A stretch of DNA of 64,000 bases from Candidatus Rhodoblastus alkanivorans (GCF_022760755.1 NZ_JAIVFP010000001.1:1406001-1470000), one strand, 5' to 3'. Counted from the first letter of the stretch, positions 33,423 to 43,719 are shown. The notes: generated by a model not told the origin, from the letters alone. Numbers and translations are program-made.

Positions 33423-34841
33423 TCAGCGGGGCAGGTTGCTCGAACCCATCAGGAAGAGATCGACCGCGCGCGCCGCCTGGCGGCCTTCGCGAATCGCCCA
33501 GACCACCAGGGATTGGCCGCGGCGCATGTCGCCGGCGGCGAAAATCTTGTCGAGGCTGGTCTTGTAGGCGACGGTGTCGGCGCTCACATTGCCGCGTCCG
33601 TCGAGCGCGACGCCCAGCTCCTTGAGCATGCCTTCATGGACGGGCGAGACGAAGCCCATGGCGAGCAGGATCAGATCGGCGCGCAGATTGAATTCCGAGC
33701 CCGGGATTTCCTGCATCTTGGCGTCGACCCGGATGCATTTCAGCGCCTTGACCGCGCCTTTGTCGCCGACGACCGCCTTGGTCATCACCGCGAAATCGCG
33801 CTCGGCGCCTTCCTGATGCGAGGAGGAGGTGCGCAGCTTCAGCGGCCAATAGGGCCAGGTCGTCAGCTTCTCTTCGTGTTCGGGGGGCTTGGGCATGATT
33901 TCGAGCTGAGTGACCGACAGCGCGCCCTGGCGCACCGAAGTCCCGATGCAGTCGGAGCCGGTGTCGCCGCCGCCGATGACCACGACATGCTTGCCCGCGG
34001 CGAGGATGGGCTCCTCCGGCCCGGCGTTCTCGCGCGCGACGCGGCGGTTCTGCTGGGGCAGGAACTCCATGGCGAAATGCACGCCGGCGAGATCGCGGCC
34101 GGGGACGGGCAGGTCGCGCGGCTTCTCCGAACCGCCGGCGAGGATCACCGCGTCATGGCCGTCGACCAGCTCCTTCGCGGCCAGGTCCACGCCGACATGA
34201 ACGCCATTATGGAAAGTGACGCCCTCGGCCTCCATCTGGGCGACGCGGCGGTCGATCAGATGTTTCTCCATCTTGAAGTCGGGGATGCCATAGCGCAGCA
34301 GGCCACCGGCCTTGGCGAATTTTTCATAGACGTGGACGTCGTGGCCGATGCGCGCCAGCTGCTGGGCGGCGGCGAGGCCCGCAGGGCCCGAGCCGACGAC
34401 GGCGACTTTCTTTCCGGTCTTCTTGGACGGGGGCTCCGGGCGCAGCCAGCCGTTCTCCCAGGCGCGATCGACGATGGCGCATTCGATCGTCTTGATTGTG
34501 ACCGGCATTTCCTCGAGATTGAGCGTGCAGGCCGCCTCGCAGGGCGCGGGGCAGACGCGGCCGGTGAATTCCGGGAAATTATTGGTCGAATGGAGGTTGC
34601 GCGAGGCGGCCTCCCAGTCGCTGTGATAGACCAGATCGTTCCAGTCGGGGATCTGGTTGTTGACCGGGCAGCCGCTGTGGCAGAAGGGGATGCCGCAATT
34701 CATGCAGCGCGCGGCCTGGTCGCGCGTCGCCTCCTCGGACAGCGGAATCACGAATTCCTGGTAATGGCGGATGCGGTCGGCGGCCGGCTTGTATTTGCGG
34801 TCCTGCCGGTCGATCTCCAGAAATCCCGTCACCTTTCCCAT
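33423..34841 (-). CDS. gltD: Glutamate synthase (NADPH) small subunit
   Basis: The beta subunit of NADPH-GOGAT: it takes electrons from NADPH through FAD and two [4Fe-4S] clusters to the large subunit. The N-terminal cluster cysteines are in [17 protein letters not shown] and [12 protein letters not shown]; the FAD loop is [16 protein letters not shown] near 150 and the NADPH loop is [14 protein letters not shown] near 295. It is 472 aa. The start at 34841 gives [17 protein letters not shown], the usual N-terminus. It lies 100 bp after gltB on the same strand and is followed by a strong terminator. Confidence 0.96.
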   Translation of the reverse strand: MGKVTGFLEIDRQDRKYKPAADRIRHYQEFVIPLSEEATRDQAARCMNCGIPFCHSGCPVNNQIPDWNDLVYHSDWEAASRNLHSTNNFPEFTGRVCPAPCEAACTLNLEEMPVTIKTIECAIVDRAWENGWLRPEPPSKKTGKKVAVVGSGPAGLAAAQQLARIGHDVHVYEKFAKAGGLLRYGIPDFKMEKHLIDRRVAQMEAEGVTFHNGVHVGVDLAAKELVDGHDAVILAGGSEKPRDLPVPGRDLAGVHFAMEFLPQQNRRVARENAGPEEPILAAGKHVVVIGGGDTGSDCIGTSVRQGALSVTQLEIMPKPPEHEEKLTTWPYWPLKLRTSSSHQEGAERDFAVMTKAVVGDKGAVKALKCIRVDAKMQEIPGSEFNLRADLILLAMGFVSPVHEGMLKELGVALDGRGNVSADTVAYKTSLDKIFAAGDMRRGQSLVVWAIREGRQAARAVDLFLMGSSNLPR

Positions 34842-34919
34842 TTCTCTTTCCTTCGCGTCAGCCGAAAGCCCGTCGTTTGACGGGCGTCTTTCGTCGCCCT
34901 GCGGTCGCATTCGCTCCTG

Positions 34920-34940
34920 GCCGGTTCTGCAAGAACCGGC
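34920..34940 (-). promoter_or_regulatory. Intercistronic hairpin between gltB and gltD
   Basis: GCCGGTTCT-GCA-AGAACCGGC is a perfect 9 bp stem right after the gltB stop, with no T-run. It is probably an mRNA-stability or partial attenuation element that sets the GltB:GltD ratio. Function is inference. Confidence 0.45.
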
Positions 34941-34941
34941 G

Positions 34942-37900
34942 TCATTCCCCTGCGGCGGCGGCCTGCCGCTGTTCGGTTTGCGTCATCAGCTCCGCGAGCG
35001 CGCGGCGGTATTCGACCGGCATGATCTTCCGGAATTTCGGCTTGTAGGCGTCCCAATATTCGAGAATTTCCCGGGCGCGGGTGGAGCCTGTGTATTGGAG
35101 GTGGTTGGCGATGATCTGCCGCAGGCGCTCGGCGTCGAAACGCGACATGTCGCTCATGATGTCGACCCGGCCGTGGCTTTCGAGGTCGCCGCCCTGGTTG
35201 TTGAGACGCCAGTTGAGGTCTTCCTCCTCGACGACCGGCTCCAGATCGACCATGGCCATGTTGCAGCGCGCCTGGAAGTCGCCCGTCTCGTCGAGCACAT
35301 AGGCGATGCCGCCCGACATGCCGGCGGCGAAATTGCGCCCGGTCGGTCCGAGCACCACGACCACGCCGCCGGTCATATATTCGCAGCCGTGGTCGCCGAC
35401 GCCTTCCACCACCGCGATCGCGCCGGAGTTGCGCACGGCGAAGCGTTCGCCCGCGACGCCGCGGAAATAGACCTCGCCGGAGATCGCGCCGTAAAGCACG
35501 GTATTGCCGACGATGATCGAATTCTCGGGCGTGATCTGCTGGGCCTCGCGCGGCGGATAGACCACGATGCGGCCGCCGGAGAGGCCTTTGCCGACATAAT
35601 CGTTGGCCTCGCCCTGAAGCTCCAACGTCACGCCATGGGCGAGCCAGGCGCCGAAACTCTGGCCCGCGGTGCCCTTGGCGCGAATGTGGATGGTGTCGTC
35701 GGGCAGGCCGGCGTAGCCATAGATGCGCGCGACTTCTCCCGACAGCATGGCGCCGACCGAGCGGTTGACGTTGCAGATGTCGGTTTCGAGGCGCACCGGC
35801 GCGCCGCGGTCGAGCGCCGCCACCGAGCGCGCGATCAATTCCTTGTCGAGCGCTTTGTCGAGATTGTGGTTCTGGAACTCCGAGCGGTAAATGGTCTGGC
35901 CGTCGAGCGGCTCCGGCTTGCGGAACAATTTGGCGAAGTCGAGGCCATTCGCCTTCCAATGCTGGATCGCGCGATCGCGGTCGAGCATCTGCATCTGGCC
36001 GGTCATCTCGTTCATCGTGCGATAGCCGAGCTTGGCCATATATTCGCGGACTTCCTCGGCGACGAAGAAGAAATAATTGATGACATGCTCGGGCTGGCCG
36101 ACGAAGCGCTTGCGCAGCACCGGGTCCTGGGTGGCGACGCCGACCGGGCAGGTGTTGAGATGGCATTTGCGCATCATGATGCAGCCGGCGGCGATCAAGG
36201 GCGCGGTGGCGAAGCCGAATTCATCGGCGCCGAGCAAGGCGCCGACGACGACGTCGCGGCCCGTCCGCAAACCGCCGTCGACCTGGACGACGATGCGCGA
36301 GCGCAGGCGGTTCAGAACCAGGGTCTGGTGGGTCTCGGCGAGGCCGATCTCCCACGGGCTGCCGGCGTGGCGGATCGAGGTCAAAGGCGAAGCGCCCGTG
36401 CCGCCCTCATAGCCGGAAATGGTCACATGATCGGCGCGGCCCTTTGATACGCCAGCCGCGACCGTGCCGACGCCGACTTCCGACACCAGCTTGACCGAAA
36501 TGGCGGCGCGCGGATTGACGTTCTTCAGATCGTAGATCAGCTGGGCGAGGTCTTCGATCGAATAGATGTCGTGGTGCGGGGGCGGGGAGATCAGGCCCAC
36601 GCCCTGCGTCGAATGGCGCACCTTGGCGATGACCGCATCCACCTTGTGGCCGGGGAGCTGGCCGCCCTCGCCGGGCTTCGCGCCCTGGGCCATCTTGATC
36701 TGGATCATGTCGGAATTGACCAGATATTCGGCGGTCACGCCGAACCGGCCCGAGGCGACCTGCTTGATCGCCGAGCGCATGGAATCGCCATTGGGCAAGG
36801 GCTTGAAGCGGTCTGGCTCCTCGCCGCCCTCGCCGGTGTTCGACTTGCCGCCGATGCGGTTCATCGCCACGGCGAGCGTGGTGTGGGCCTCGCGCGAGAT
36901 CGAGCCGAAGGACATGGCGCCGGTGGCGAAACGCTTGACGATCTCGGTCGCCGGCTCGACCTCGTCGAGCGGAACCGGCTTGCGGCCGTCCTCCTCGGCG
37001 TCCTTGATGCGGAACAGGCCGCGGATCGTCAGCAATTGCTCGGACTGGTCGTTGAGCAGCTTGGCGAAGGCGCGGTATTTGTCCTGGGAATTGCCGCGCA
37101 CCGCGTGCTGGAGCAGCGCGACCGTGTCCGGCGACCAGTTATGGGCCTCGCCGCGAATGCGATAAGCATAGTCGCCGCCGACGTCGAGCGCGTTGCGATA
37201 GACCGGCGCGTCGCCGAAAGCCTGCTTGTGGCGTTCGAACGTCTCGGCCGCGATCTGGTCGAGGCCGACGCCTTCGATCTGGGTCGCGGTTCCGGTGAAA
37301 TAGGCGTCGACGAACTCTTTCGACAGGCCGACGGCGTCGAAGATCTGCGCGCCGCAATAGGACTGGTAGGTCGAAATGCCCATCTTGGACATGACCTTGA
37401 GCAGGCCCTTGTCCACCGACTTGATGTAGCGCTTGACCGCCTCGTAGCCGTCCACTTCCGCCGGGAATTCGTCGGCCATGTCGGCCAGCGTCTCGAAGGC
37501 GAGATAGGGATTGATGGCCTCCGCGCCATAGCCGGCGAGCAGAGCGAAATGATGCACCTCGCGCGCCTCGCCGGTTTCGATCACCAGGCCGACCGAAGTG
37601 CGCAGGCCCTTGCGGATCAGATGGTGGTGCACGGCGGCGGTGGCGAGCAAAGCCGGGATCGGGATGCGGTCGGGGCCGGCCATGCGGTCGGACAGAACGA
37701 TGATGTTATAGCCGCCGGTCACGGCCTGTTCGGCGCGGTCGCACAGGCGCTCGATCATGAACTGCATGCCGTGCGCGGCGAGTTCGACGGCATAGGTGAT
37801 GTCGAGCGTCTTGGTGTCGAAAGAATCCTCGAAATGGCCGATCGAGCGGATCTTTTCGAGATCGGCGTTGGTCAGGATCGGCTGGCGGACCTCGAGCCTC

Positions 37901-39693
37901 TTCTTCTTCGCCGTGCCCTCATGGTCGAGGATATTCGGACGCGGGCCGATGAAGGACACCAGGCTCATCACCAGCTCCTCGCGGATCGGGTCGATCGGCG
38001 GGTTGGTGACCTGGGCGAAATTCTGCTTGAAATAAGTGTAAAGCAGCTTGGGCTTGGACGACATGGCCGAAATCGGCGTGTCGTTGCCCATCGACCCGAC
38101 CGCTTCCTGGCCGGTCACGGCCATGGGCGCCATCAGGATCGCGATATCCTCCTGGGTGTAGCCGAAAGCCTGCTGACGGTCGAGCAGCGACACGTCGGAA
38201 CGCGAGGAGCGGACCTCGACGGGCTTCAGATCTTCGAGCACGATCTGGGTGCGCTTGAGCCATTCGCGATAGGGATGGGAGGAGGCGAGGCTCGACTTGA
38301 TCTCGTCGTCGGAAATGATCCGGCCCTGCTCCATGTCGACCAGCAGCATGCGGCCGGGCTGGAGGCGCCATTTGGTGATGATCTTCTCTTCCGGGATCGG
38401 CAGCACGCCCATTTCCGAGGCCATGACGACGAGGCCGTCCTCGGTGACGAGATAGCGCGCCGGGCGCAGGCCGTTGCGGTCGAGCGTCGCGCCGATCTGG
38501 CGGCCGTCGGTGAAAGCGACCGCCGCCGGCCCGTCCCAGGGCTCCATCAGCGCGGCGTGATATTCGTAAAAAGCGCGGCGCTCTTCATCCATGAGCGGAT
38601 TGCCGGCCCAGGCTTCGGGAATCAGCATCATCATGGCGTGGGCCATGGAATAGCCGCCCTGGACCAGGAATTCGAGCGCATTGTCGAAACAGGCGGTGTC
38701 CGACTGGCCCTCATAGGAGATCGGCCACAGCTTGGAGATGTCGTCGCCGAACAAGGGCGAGGCGACCGAGGCCTGGCGCGCCGCCATCCAGTTGACGTTG
38801 CCGCGCAGGGTGTTGATCTCGCCGTTATGGGCGACCATGCGATAGGGATGGGCGAGCTGCCAGGATGGGAAGGTGTTGGTCGAGAAACGCTGATGAACGA
38901 GGGCGACGGCGGTCTCGAACCGCTCATCGCGCAGATCGGCGAAATAGTCGCCGAGCTGGGAGGCGAGCAGCAGGCCCTTGTAAACGATGGTGCGCGAGGA
39001 CAGTGAAGCCGGATACCATCCCGCCATGCCAGGATCGCGAAGGCCGTAAACCGCATTGGAGACCATCTTGCGGATCAGGTACAGCTTGCGCTCGAAGATC
39101 GTCTGATCGGCGGTCGATTCGCCGCGGCCGATGAAAATCTGGCGATGGACAGGCTCGGTCGGCTTGACGGTCTCGCCGAGGCCGCTCGGATCGACCGGAA
39201 CGTCGCGCCAGCCGAGGATCTTCTGGCCGTTCTCGGCGACGACGCGCTCGAAAATGTCCTCGATTTTCTTGCGGGCGTCGGGGTCGCGCGGCATGAACAA
39301 GGCGCCCACGGCGTAAAGTCCCGGCTCGGGCAAGGCGAAGCCGAGGCGGACGGCCTCCTCGCTGAAGAAACGATGCGGAATCTGCAGCAGCATGCCGCAG
39401 CCGTCGCCGGCCTTGGGATCGGCGCCGACCGCGCCGCGATGGTCGAGATTGAGCAGGATCTGCAGGCCCATCCGCACCAGCTCGTGGGATTTGGCGTTGT
39501 GCATATTGGCGACGAAACCGACGCCGCAGGCGTCGTGCTCGTTGCGGGGGTCGTAAAGGCCCTGCGCCGGCGGCAGGCCGTTGGCGGTCGCGAAATGCAT
39601 TCCCTGCTCCATTGTGGAATCGCCGGACGAGACGGAACAATTCTTTTGGCTGGACGCGGTCCGGGAAAGATTCGACCTGCTCAATTCGTTCAT
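34942..39693 (-). CDS. gltB: Glutamate synthase (NADPH) large subunit
   Basis: The alpha subunit of GOGAT: glutamine-dependent amidotransferase, ammonia tunnel and FMN/[3Fe-4S] synthase site, making two glutamates from glutamine and 2-oxoglutarate. The catalytic N-terminal cysteine of the mature enzyme is Cys56 in HDACGVGF, so a propeptide is removed. The 3Fe-4S cysteines are in [15 protein letters not shown]. At 1583 aa it is slightly longer than most. The start is uncertain: ATG at 39693, 39612 or 39600 all keep the cysteine. Placement between nif accessory genes and core genes suits assimilation of fixed ammonia. Confidence 0.95.
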   Translation of the reverse strand: MNELSRSNLSRTASSQKNCSVSSGDSTMEQGMHFATANGLPPAQGLYDPRNEHDACGVGFVANMHNAKSHELVRMGLQILLNLDHRGAVGADPKAGDGCGMLLQIPHRFFSEEAVRLGFALPEPGLYAVGALFMPRDPDARKKIEDIFERVVAENGQKILGWRDVPVDPSGLGETVKPTEPVHRQIFIGRGESTADQTIFERKLYLIRKMVSNAVYGLRDPGMAGWYPASLSSRTIVYKGLLLASQLGDYFADLRDERFETAVALVHQRFSTNTFPSWQLAHPYRMVAHNGEINTLRGNVNWMAARQASVASPLFGDDISKLWPISYEGQSDTACFDNALEFLVQGGYSMAHAMMMLIPEAWAGNPLMDEERRAFYEYHAALMEPWDGPAAVAFTDGRQIGATLDRNGLRPARYLVTEDGLVVMASEMGVLPIPEEKIITKWRLQPGRMLLVDMEQGRIISDDEIKSSLASSHPYREWLKRTQIVLEDLKPVEVRSSRSDVSLLDRQQAFGYTQEDIAILMAPMAVTGQEAVGSMGNDTPISAMSSKPKLLYTYFKQNFAQVTNPPIDPIREELVMSLVSFIGPRPNILDHEGTAKKKRLEVRQPILTNADLEKIRSIGHFEDSFDTKTLDITYAVELAAHGMQFMIERLCDRAEQAVTGGYNIIVLSDRMAGPDRIPIPALLATAAVHHHLIRKGLRTSVGLVIETGEAREVHHFALLAGYGAEAINPYLAFETLADMADEFPAEVDGYEAVKRYIKSVDKGLLKVMSKMGISTYQSYCGAQIFDAVGLSKEFVDAYFTGTATQIEGVGLDQIAAETFERHKQAFGDAPVYRNALDVGGDYAYRIRGEAHNWSPDTVALLQHAVRGNSQDKYRAFAKLLNDQSEQLLTIRGLFRIKDAEEDGRKPVPLDEVEPATEIVKRFATGAMSFGSISREAHTTLAVAMNRIGGKSNTGEGGEEPDRFKPLPNGDSMRSAIKQVASGRFGVTAEYLVNSDMIQIKMAQGAKPGEGGQLPGHKVDAVIAKVRHSTQGVGLISPPPHHDIYSIEDLAQLIYDLKNVNPRAAISVKLVSEVGVGTVAAGVSKGRADHVTISGYEGGTGASPLTSIRHAGSPWEIGLAETHQTLVLNRLRSRIVVQVDGGLRTGRDVVVGALLGADEFGFATAPLIAAGCIMMRKCHLNTCPVGVATQDPVLRKRFVGQPEHVINYFFFVAEEVREYMAKLGYRTMNEMTGQMQMLDRDRAIQHWKANGLDFAKLFRKPEPLDGQTIYRSEFQNHNLDKALDKELIARSVAALDRGAPVRLETDICNVNRSVGAMLSGEVARIYGYAGLPDDTIHIRAKGTAGQSFGAWLAHGVTLELQGEANDYVGKGLSGGRIVVYPPREAQQITPENSIIVGNTVLYGAISGEVYFRGVAGERFAVRNSGAIAVVEGVGDHGCEYMTGGVVVVLGPTGRNFAAGMSGGIAYVLDETGDFQARCNMAMVDLEPVVEEEDLNWRLNNQGGDLESHGRVDIMSDMSRFDAERLRQIIANHLQYTGSTRAREILEYWDAYKPKFRKIMPVEYRRALAELMTQTEQRQAAAAGE

Positions 39694-40106
39694 GCCCGTC
39701 CATCCTGCCAGTTGGCGGCGCCGGCGTCGCGCCGGTCCCGCGCCATATCATCCGTCCGTCTCGGACCCGCCGCGCCCAGGATGGCCCTGTCGCGGTCCCG
39801 GCGCCGCCGCGAGGCGGGCGCCGGTCGAACCATGCCCATACGAGGCCTTAAATGGTCAGTAAAGCTGTCCTATTTAACAGCGCGGGACATTGCCAGATTA
39901 GCATTCGCCACACAAGTCGTCATGGCCAAGCGCGGGGCGTTGTTGGCAAAAGTTTTTTCACAATCAGGGGCGTGGCGCCGAGTTTTCGGCCTTTCTGTGC
40001 GTTTTCAAGGCAATAAGCCGTCGATTGGCGTCGCGGCCTGGGCGCCTTCGGTTTCCGCGCCGTCGTCTTTGTGGCATAGACAATTTGAAGGATTCGGGAG
40101 AAGGTC
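39694..40106. other. Divergent intergenic region upstream of gltB
   Basis: This is 413 bp with no credible ORF. The stretch about 39845-39975 is clearly more AT-rich than the surroundings and probably carries the promoters of gltB and of the plus-strand gene at 40107. No sigma-54 site with correct spacing was found, so gltBD is not obviously NtrC/NifA-controlled. Confidence 0.5.
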
Positions 40107-40691
40107 ATGACGCGCGCGTCCGTTCCGAGCAGGTTTCAATGGGCCGCGGCTGTGCTCGCCGCCGTCTTGTGGACGGGCGCGGCCCTCCCGGCGCGCGCGC
40201 AGTTCTTTCCCTTTTTCGGCCAGCAGGAGGCGCCGCAGCCGGCGCCGCGGCCCCTGACTCCGGGCGAGGTGAGGGCTGTTCTCGCCGACGAGGGCGCGCG
40301 TATGATCGGCCGTCCGCGGCTGCGCGGGCCCAATATCGTGGCGATCGGCCGCGACGCCGAGGGCGCCCGCAAGCGTTTCACGATCGACGCGACGAGCGGC
40401 GAAATATTGGATGTGACGGTGCTTGCCCGCCGCGAGGAGCCCCGCGCCGCGCCTGGGCCCAACAGCGACTTCGTCATTCCGGGGCGGCCGCTGCCGCCGC
40501 CCGAACATGCGCCGGAGGGCCCGGCCGACGCCGGAAACGGCGGCCCCGCCGAGGTCCAGGCAAGGCCCCTGCCGCCGTCGGCGCCGCGGTCCGCGCCGTC
40601 GCGGAGCGATTCCGGCGACGCCGCTTTGAGCCCGATCAGGCCGTTGCGCCCTCGGGGGGCGCCCAAGGTCGAGCCGCTGCCGCAGCAATGA
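40107..40691 (+). CDS. Exported PepSY-like, proline-rich protein
   Basis: A secreted or periplasmic protein of unknown role. The signal peptide ends near residue 31 (LPARAQ). Residues about 50-105 look like one PepSY-type domain: TPGEVRAVLADEGARMIG, then IVAIGRDAEGARKRFTIDAT and GEILDV. The remaining 90 residues are Pro/Arg/Ala-rich and likely disordered (IPGRPLPPPEHAPEGPADAG). It is 194 aa. GGGAGAAGG precedes the ATG. It stands alone between gltB and hsp20. Confidence 0.7.
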   Translation: MTRASVPSRFQWAAAVLAAVLWTGAALPARAQFFPFFGQQEAPQPAPRPLTPGEVRAVLADEGARMIGRPRLRGPNIVAIGRDAEGARKRFTIDATSGEILDVTVLARREEPRAAPGPNSDFVIPGRPLPPPEHAPEGPADAGNGGPAEVQARPLPPSAPRSAPSRSDSGDAALSPIRPLRPRGAPKVEPLPQQ

Positions 40692-40702
40692 GGGCAAAAA
40701 AA

Positions 40703-40724
40703 CGGGCGCCCGAACGGGCGCCCG
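40703..40724 (-). terminator. Terminator of hsp20
   Basis: Two copies of the self-complementary CGGGCGCCCG separated by AA form a 10 bp stem; the minus strand continues with T7. It lies 21 bp past the hsp20 stop and can also end the convergent gene at 40107-40691. Confidence 0.8.
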
Positions 40725-40745
40725 ACAATTCGGCGGATCGAAGGA

Positions 40746-41225
40746 TCAGGCCGCCTTGGGGGCTTCCGCTTTCGCGGCCTCGACCGGACGCGGCGCGCCA
40801 TGGCCGATCGGGACGGTGCGCGGCCGCTGGGCCTCCGGAATCTCGCGGACGAGATCGACATGCAACAGGCCGTTTTCGAGGCGGGCGCCGGTGACCAGAA
40901 CGTGGTCGGCGAGTTGGAAACGGCGCTCGAAGGCGCGCGCGGCGATGCCCTGATAGAGCATTTCGCGCGTCTCGCCTTCCTTGCGCGCTTCTTTCTCGCC
41001 CTTGATGGTCAAAGCGTTCTGGCGCGATTCGATAGAGAGTTCGTTTTCGCCGAAGCCCGCCACCGCAACGGTCAGCCGATAGGCGTTTTCGCCTGTGCGC
41101 TCGATATTGTAAGGCGGATAGGACACGGCGGCGCTTTCCGGCGCGCCGGCCTGATCGAGCAGCGAGAACAGCCGGTCGAAACCGATGGTCGAACGGTAGA
41201 GCGGAGAGAGATCAAATTGACGCAT
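40746..41225 (-). CDS. ibpA: Small heat-shock protein (Hsp20/IbpA type)
   Basis: An ATP-independent holdase chaperone. The alpha-crystallin domain spans about residues 38-130 (YNIERTGENAYRLTVAVAGF, then LTIKGEKEAR and LYQGIAARAFERRFQLADHV, ending LLHVDLVREIPE). The class A features RTFxLADH-like and GIAARAF are those of IbpA proteins. It is 159 aa with an Ala/Pro-rich tail. GGAGG precedes the ATG at 41225. A good alphaproteobacterial RpoH promoter lies 84 bp upstream. Confidence 0.95.
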   Translation of the reverse strand: MRQFDLSPLYRSTIGFDRLFSLLDQAGAPESAAVSYPPYNIERTGENAYRLTVAVAGFGENELSIESRQNALTIKGEKEARKEGETREMLYQGIAARAFERRFQLADHVLVTGARLENGLLHVDLVREIPEAQRPRTVPIGHGAPRPVEAAKAEAPKAA

Positions 41226-41308
41226 GGCATATCCTCCATTGAGCGACATGCGGCGAAGGCGCCTCGCCCCCGCCGGAGCGCGTCCGCATTCGGCCCGCGC
41301 TATCAAGG

Positions 41309-41336
41309 AGATGGAGCGCGCCCGGCGTTTTTCAAG
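41309..41336 (-). promoter_or_regulatory. Heat-shock (RpoH) promoter of hsp20
   Basis: The minus strand has CTTGAAA at the -35 (CTTG at 41336-41333), an 18 bp spacer and CCATCT at the -10 (41314-41309). This matches the alphaproteobacterial sigma-32 consensus (CTTG-N17-18-CYTATNT) and points to hsp20. Confidence 0.7.
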
Positions 41337-41403
41337 GCATTGCGGAACGGTTTTGCGGGTTACGAATTGCGCCAAGCGGTTTTCCCGATCTAAAGTGCGC
41401 GCC

Positions 41404-42534
41404 ATGGAGCTGATCGACACGCCCGCCAACCGCTGTCCGCCCGGCGCCAATATCGTCGGCCTGCGCGCGAGCGACGGCGTGGAGCTGCGGGCGGCCTATT
41501 GGCGGCCGGAAGGTTTTCCGCGCGGCACGGTGGCGCTCGTTCAGGGCCGGGCGGAGTTCATCGAGAAATATTTCGAGACGATCGGCGAATTGCTGGCGCG
41601 CGGCTTCGCCGTCGCGACCTTCGACTGGCGCGGCCAGGGCCTCTCCCAGCGGCTGCTGCGCAACCGCGCCAAGGGTCACGTTCGCCGCTCGACCGATTAC
41701 CGGCGCGACCTCGACGCCTTCATCCGCCAGCTTCTGACGCCGGATTGCCCCAAGCCGTGGTTCGTGCTCGCGCATTCGATGGGCGCGGCGGCGGTCCTTG
41801 ATTTTTGCGCGGCGCGTGGCGGCGCGACGCCGTTCGAGCGGATCGTCGGCACGGCGCCGATGATCGACCTTTACGGCTTCCCCGGATCGACGACGGCGCG
41901 CCATCTTGCCGCCTCCTTCCACGCTTTGGGGCTCTCGCGTCTGTTCGTGCCCGGCGGCGGCGCCAGGACCCTGTTCCAAAAGTCTTTCTCCGGGAATGTC
42001 CTGACCGGCGACCAGCGCCGTTTCGCCCGCGCCGCCCAGCTTCTCGGCCTGGCGCCCGCGCTTGGGATCGGCGATCCGACCATCGGCTGGGCGCATGCCG
42101 CCTATGGTCTGATGGACCGGCTGACCTTGGACAATGAGGTCGAGCGCATCCGCACGCCGACGCTGCTTCTGGCGTCGGGTGATGAAAGGCTGGTCTCGAC
42201 GCCGGCGATCGAGCGGTTCGCGCTGCGGCTGAAAACCGCGTCCTGCCTCGTTTTGTCCGACGCCCGCCACGAGATCCTGATGGAGCGCGCCGAAATCAGG
42301 TCCAAATTCTGGGCGGCCTTCGACGCCTTCATTCCCGGCGAGCGTTTTCTGCACGAGGCGGCGGAAGCCGCCTCTCCAAATGCAATCAACCTGGCGGCGG
42401 AAGCCGCCTCATCAAATGCAAATAACCTGGCGGCGGAAGCCGCCTCGCAAGATGCAAAAGAATCGGCTGTGCATGCCGCCTCACAAAACGAAATCAGCCA
42501 GGCGGTCGAAAGCGGATCACAGGTCGGCGTTTAA
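41404..42534 (+). CDS. Alpha/beta hydrolase (lysophospholipase/monoacylglycerol lipase type) with repeat tail
   Basis: A serine hydrolase related to PldB/monoglyceride lipase. The nucleophile elbow is LAHSMGAAAV near residues 122-131; DWRGQGLS near 78 is the family oxyanion-side block; acid and His are in ASGDERLVS and DARHEIL near 258 and 285. The catalytic fold ends near 318. The last 58 residues are a tandem 12-residue Ala-rich repeat (AAEAASxNAxNL) encoded by 36 bp units, which is not part of the family. The ATG at 41404 was chosen over an extended frame. The gene overlaps the convergent hisN-like gene by 18 bp. Confidence 0.88.
   Translation: MELIDTPANRCPPGANIVGLRASDGVELRAAYWRPEGFPRGTVALVQGRAEFIEKYFETIGELLARGFAVATFDWRGQGLSQRLLRNRAKGHVRRSTDYRRDLDAFIRQLLTPDCPKPWFVLAHSMGAAAVLDFCAARGGATPFERIVGTAPMIDLYGFPGSTTARHLAASFHALGLSRLFVPGGGARTLFQKSFSGNVLTGDQRRFARAAQLLGLAPALGIGDPTIGWAHAAYGLMDRLTLDNEVERIRTPTLLLASGDERLVSTPAIERFALRLKTASCLVLSDARHEILMERAEIRSKFWAAFDAFIPGERFLHEAAEAASPNAINLAAEAASSNANNLAAEAASQDAKESAVHAASQNEISQAVESGSQVGV
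42358..42525 (+). repeat. 36-bp tandem repeat inside the hydrolase C-terminus
   Basis: Units start at 42358, 42394, 42430 and 42466, with a partial fifth at 42502. The first two share GCGGCGGAAGCCGCCTC and most of the rest; the later units are progressively degraded. Each good unit contains the small palindrome GGCGG-AA-GCCGCC. The frame is kept throughout because 36 is a multiple of three. Confidence 0.85.
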
Positions 42535-43323
42535 AACTTCCAGCGCCTGTTCGTGCGTCCGCCGGTCGCCGGCGGCGACGATGGCGCCGCCTTTCGATGG
42601 ATCGCCGCCGTCCCAGGTCGTCACCACGCCTCCGGCGCCGCGCACGATCGGAATCAGGGCGACGATGTCGTAAGCGTTGAGCCCGGCCTCCACCACGAGA
42701 TCGACATGGCCGGCGGCGAGCATGCAATAGGCGTAGCAGTCGCCGCCATAGCGTACGAGCCGCGTCTTGGCCTCCAGCGCTTCGTAGCGTGGCCGCAAGG
42801 CTTCCGGAATGAGCTTGGGCGAGGTCGTCATCAGGGTCGCGCGGTCGAGGCCGGCGCAGGCGCGGGTCAGCAGGCGGCGGGTGGCATTTTCGCCGTGTCG
42901 CGCGCCGCGCCCGCTCCAATGCGCCTCCGCGCCGTCGCCATAAAATTTTTCGCGCGTGAACGGCTGGTGCATCAGGCCGTAACAGGGAGAACCCTGATGC
43001 AGCAGGCCGATCAGCGTGCCCCATAGCGGCAGGCCGGAAATGAAGCTCTTGGTGCCATCGATCGGGTCGAGCACCCAGACATATTCCGACATTTCGCCCC
43101 AGGCGCCGAATTCCTCGCCGATCACCCCATGATTGGGGAAGGATTCCTTGATCAGGCGGCGCATCGCGGCCTCGGCGGCGCGGTCGGCCTCGGTGACCGG
43201 ATCGAACACCCCGCCGCCGGATTTGTCTTCCATCGCGAAGGCGGCGCGGAAGAAAGGCATGATCGCTTCGCCCGAAATCTGCGCCAGTCGGTCCACGAAA
43301 GGCAGGAAATCCACCGCCGTCAT
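42517..43323 (-). CDS. hisN: Inositol monophosphatase-family phosphatase, HisN-type histidinol-phosphatase
   Basis: A Mg2+-dependent phosphatase of the IMPase superfamily; sequences of this type include the HisN histidinol-phosphate phosphatase of actinobacteria and alphaproteobacteria. The metal motifs are GEEFG near residue 71, DPIDGTKSFISGLPLWG near 87-103, and AYDIVALIPIV near 208. GGDCYAYCMLAAGHVDLV near 190 is the substrate-side helix. The start at 43323 follows AGGGAG at 7 nt, giving 268 aa; an ATG 42 nt upstream has none. It could supply the histidine step not encoded by a HAD phosphatase in this class. Confidence 0.85.
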   Translation of the reverse strand: MTAVDFLPFVDRLAQISGEAIMPFFRAAFAMEDKSGGGVFDPVTEADRAAEAAMRRLIKESFPNHGVIGEEFGAWGEMSEYVWVLDPIDGTKSFISGLPLWGTLIGLLHQGSPCYGLMHQPFTREKFYGDGAEAHWSGRGARHGENATRRLLTRACAGLDRATLMTTSPKLIPEALRPRYEALEAKTRLVRYGGDCYAYCMLAAGHVDLVVEAGLNAYDIVALIPIVRGAGGVVTTWDGGDPSKGGAIVAAGDRRTHEQALEVLNADL

Positions 43324-43600
43324 CTTGCCGCTCCCTGGTTCCGGCTGTTGCTCGGTTGGAGACATGCCATGAAGCGGGAGGCAAAGCGAGTCCGTCCGCG
43401 GACTCCAGTCTTATCCGACCAAAGTACAGGGCGCGCGAAGGCGGTCCGCGACGCCGCAAAGCGGAACTTCAATGAAAAACAAAATGTTATTTTCTTCGGT
43501 GTGGCTGAGGGCAAGGCCGTTCTTTCGTGAGAGTTTTTTTTGGCGCCGAAAAGTCGTTCGGACCGCCTTGCGTTTTGTGCGTTGCAACCACATACTTAAT

Positions 43601-43692
43601 GCGTCGCGGCGCCTTTTCGCCGTCGATGCCCGCTTTGGGCGTTTCCTCCCCTGACTTGGGCCGCTGACGATCCCGTTGGCGGTCTTTTTTTT
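43601..43692 (+). ncRNA. Candidate small RNA with anti-Shine-Dalgarno CCTCCCC
   Basis: A hairpin (GCCC-N5-GGGC, 43628-43640) is followed by an unpaired TTTCCTCCCCTGA and then a terminator stem ending in T8 (43661-43692). This layout, with a C/U-rich seed between two hairpins, resembles CCUCC-loop sRNAs of alphaproteobacteria. The 5' end is a guess; an AT-rich TACTTAAT lies just upstream but no well-spaced -35 box was found. Confidence 0.35.
43661..43692 (+). terminator. Orphan plus-strand intrinsic terminator
   Basis: The stem CCGCTGAC-N6-GTTGGCGG (two G-T wobbles) is followed by TC and T8. No plus-strand CDS ends within 1 kb upstream, which is why a short non-coding transcript is suspected. 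Confidence 0.65.
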
Positions 43693-43719
43693 GCCCGCGA
43701 TCCCGGCGCCGGCGCGAAA

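Larger units (their letters stand above)
43324..43719. other. Intergenic region with a possible small RNA
   Basis: This is 396 bp without a protein gene. It holds a plus-strand intrinsic terminator with no plus-strand gene upstream of it, plus an upstream hairpin and a CCTCCCC stretch; these are described as a candidate sRNA. Confidence 0.5.

Noticed and set aside
36571..39006. 811-codon open frame on the plus strand
   Set aside because: It lies wholly antisense to gltB and its composition (Gly/Ala/Arg/His/Asp-rich, no domain) is that of a high-GC shadow frame.
42358..42525. Possible CRISPR array in the hydrolase tail
   Set aside because: The units are contiguous without spacers and keep the reading frame; it is a coding minisatellite.
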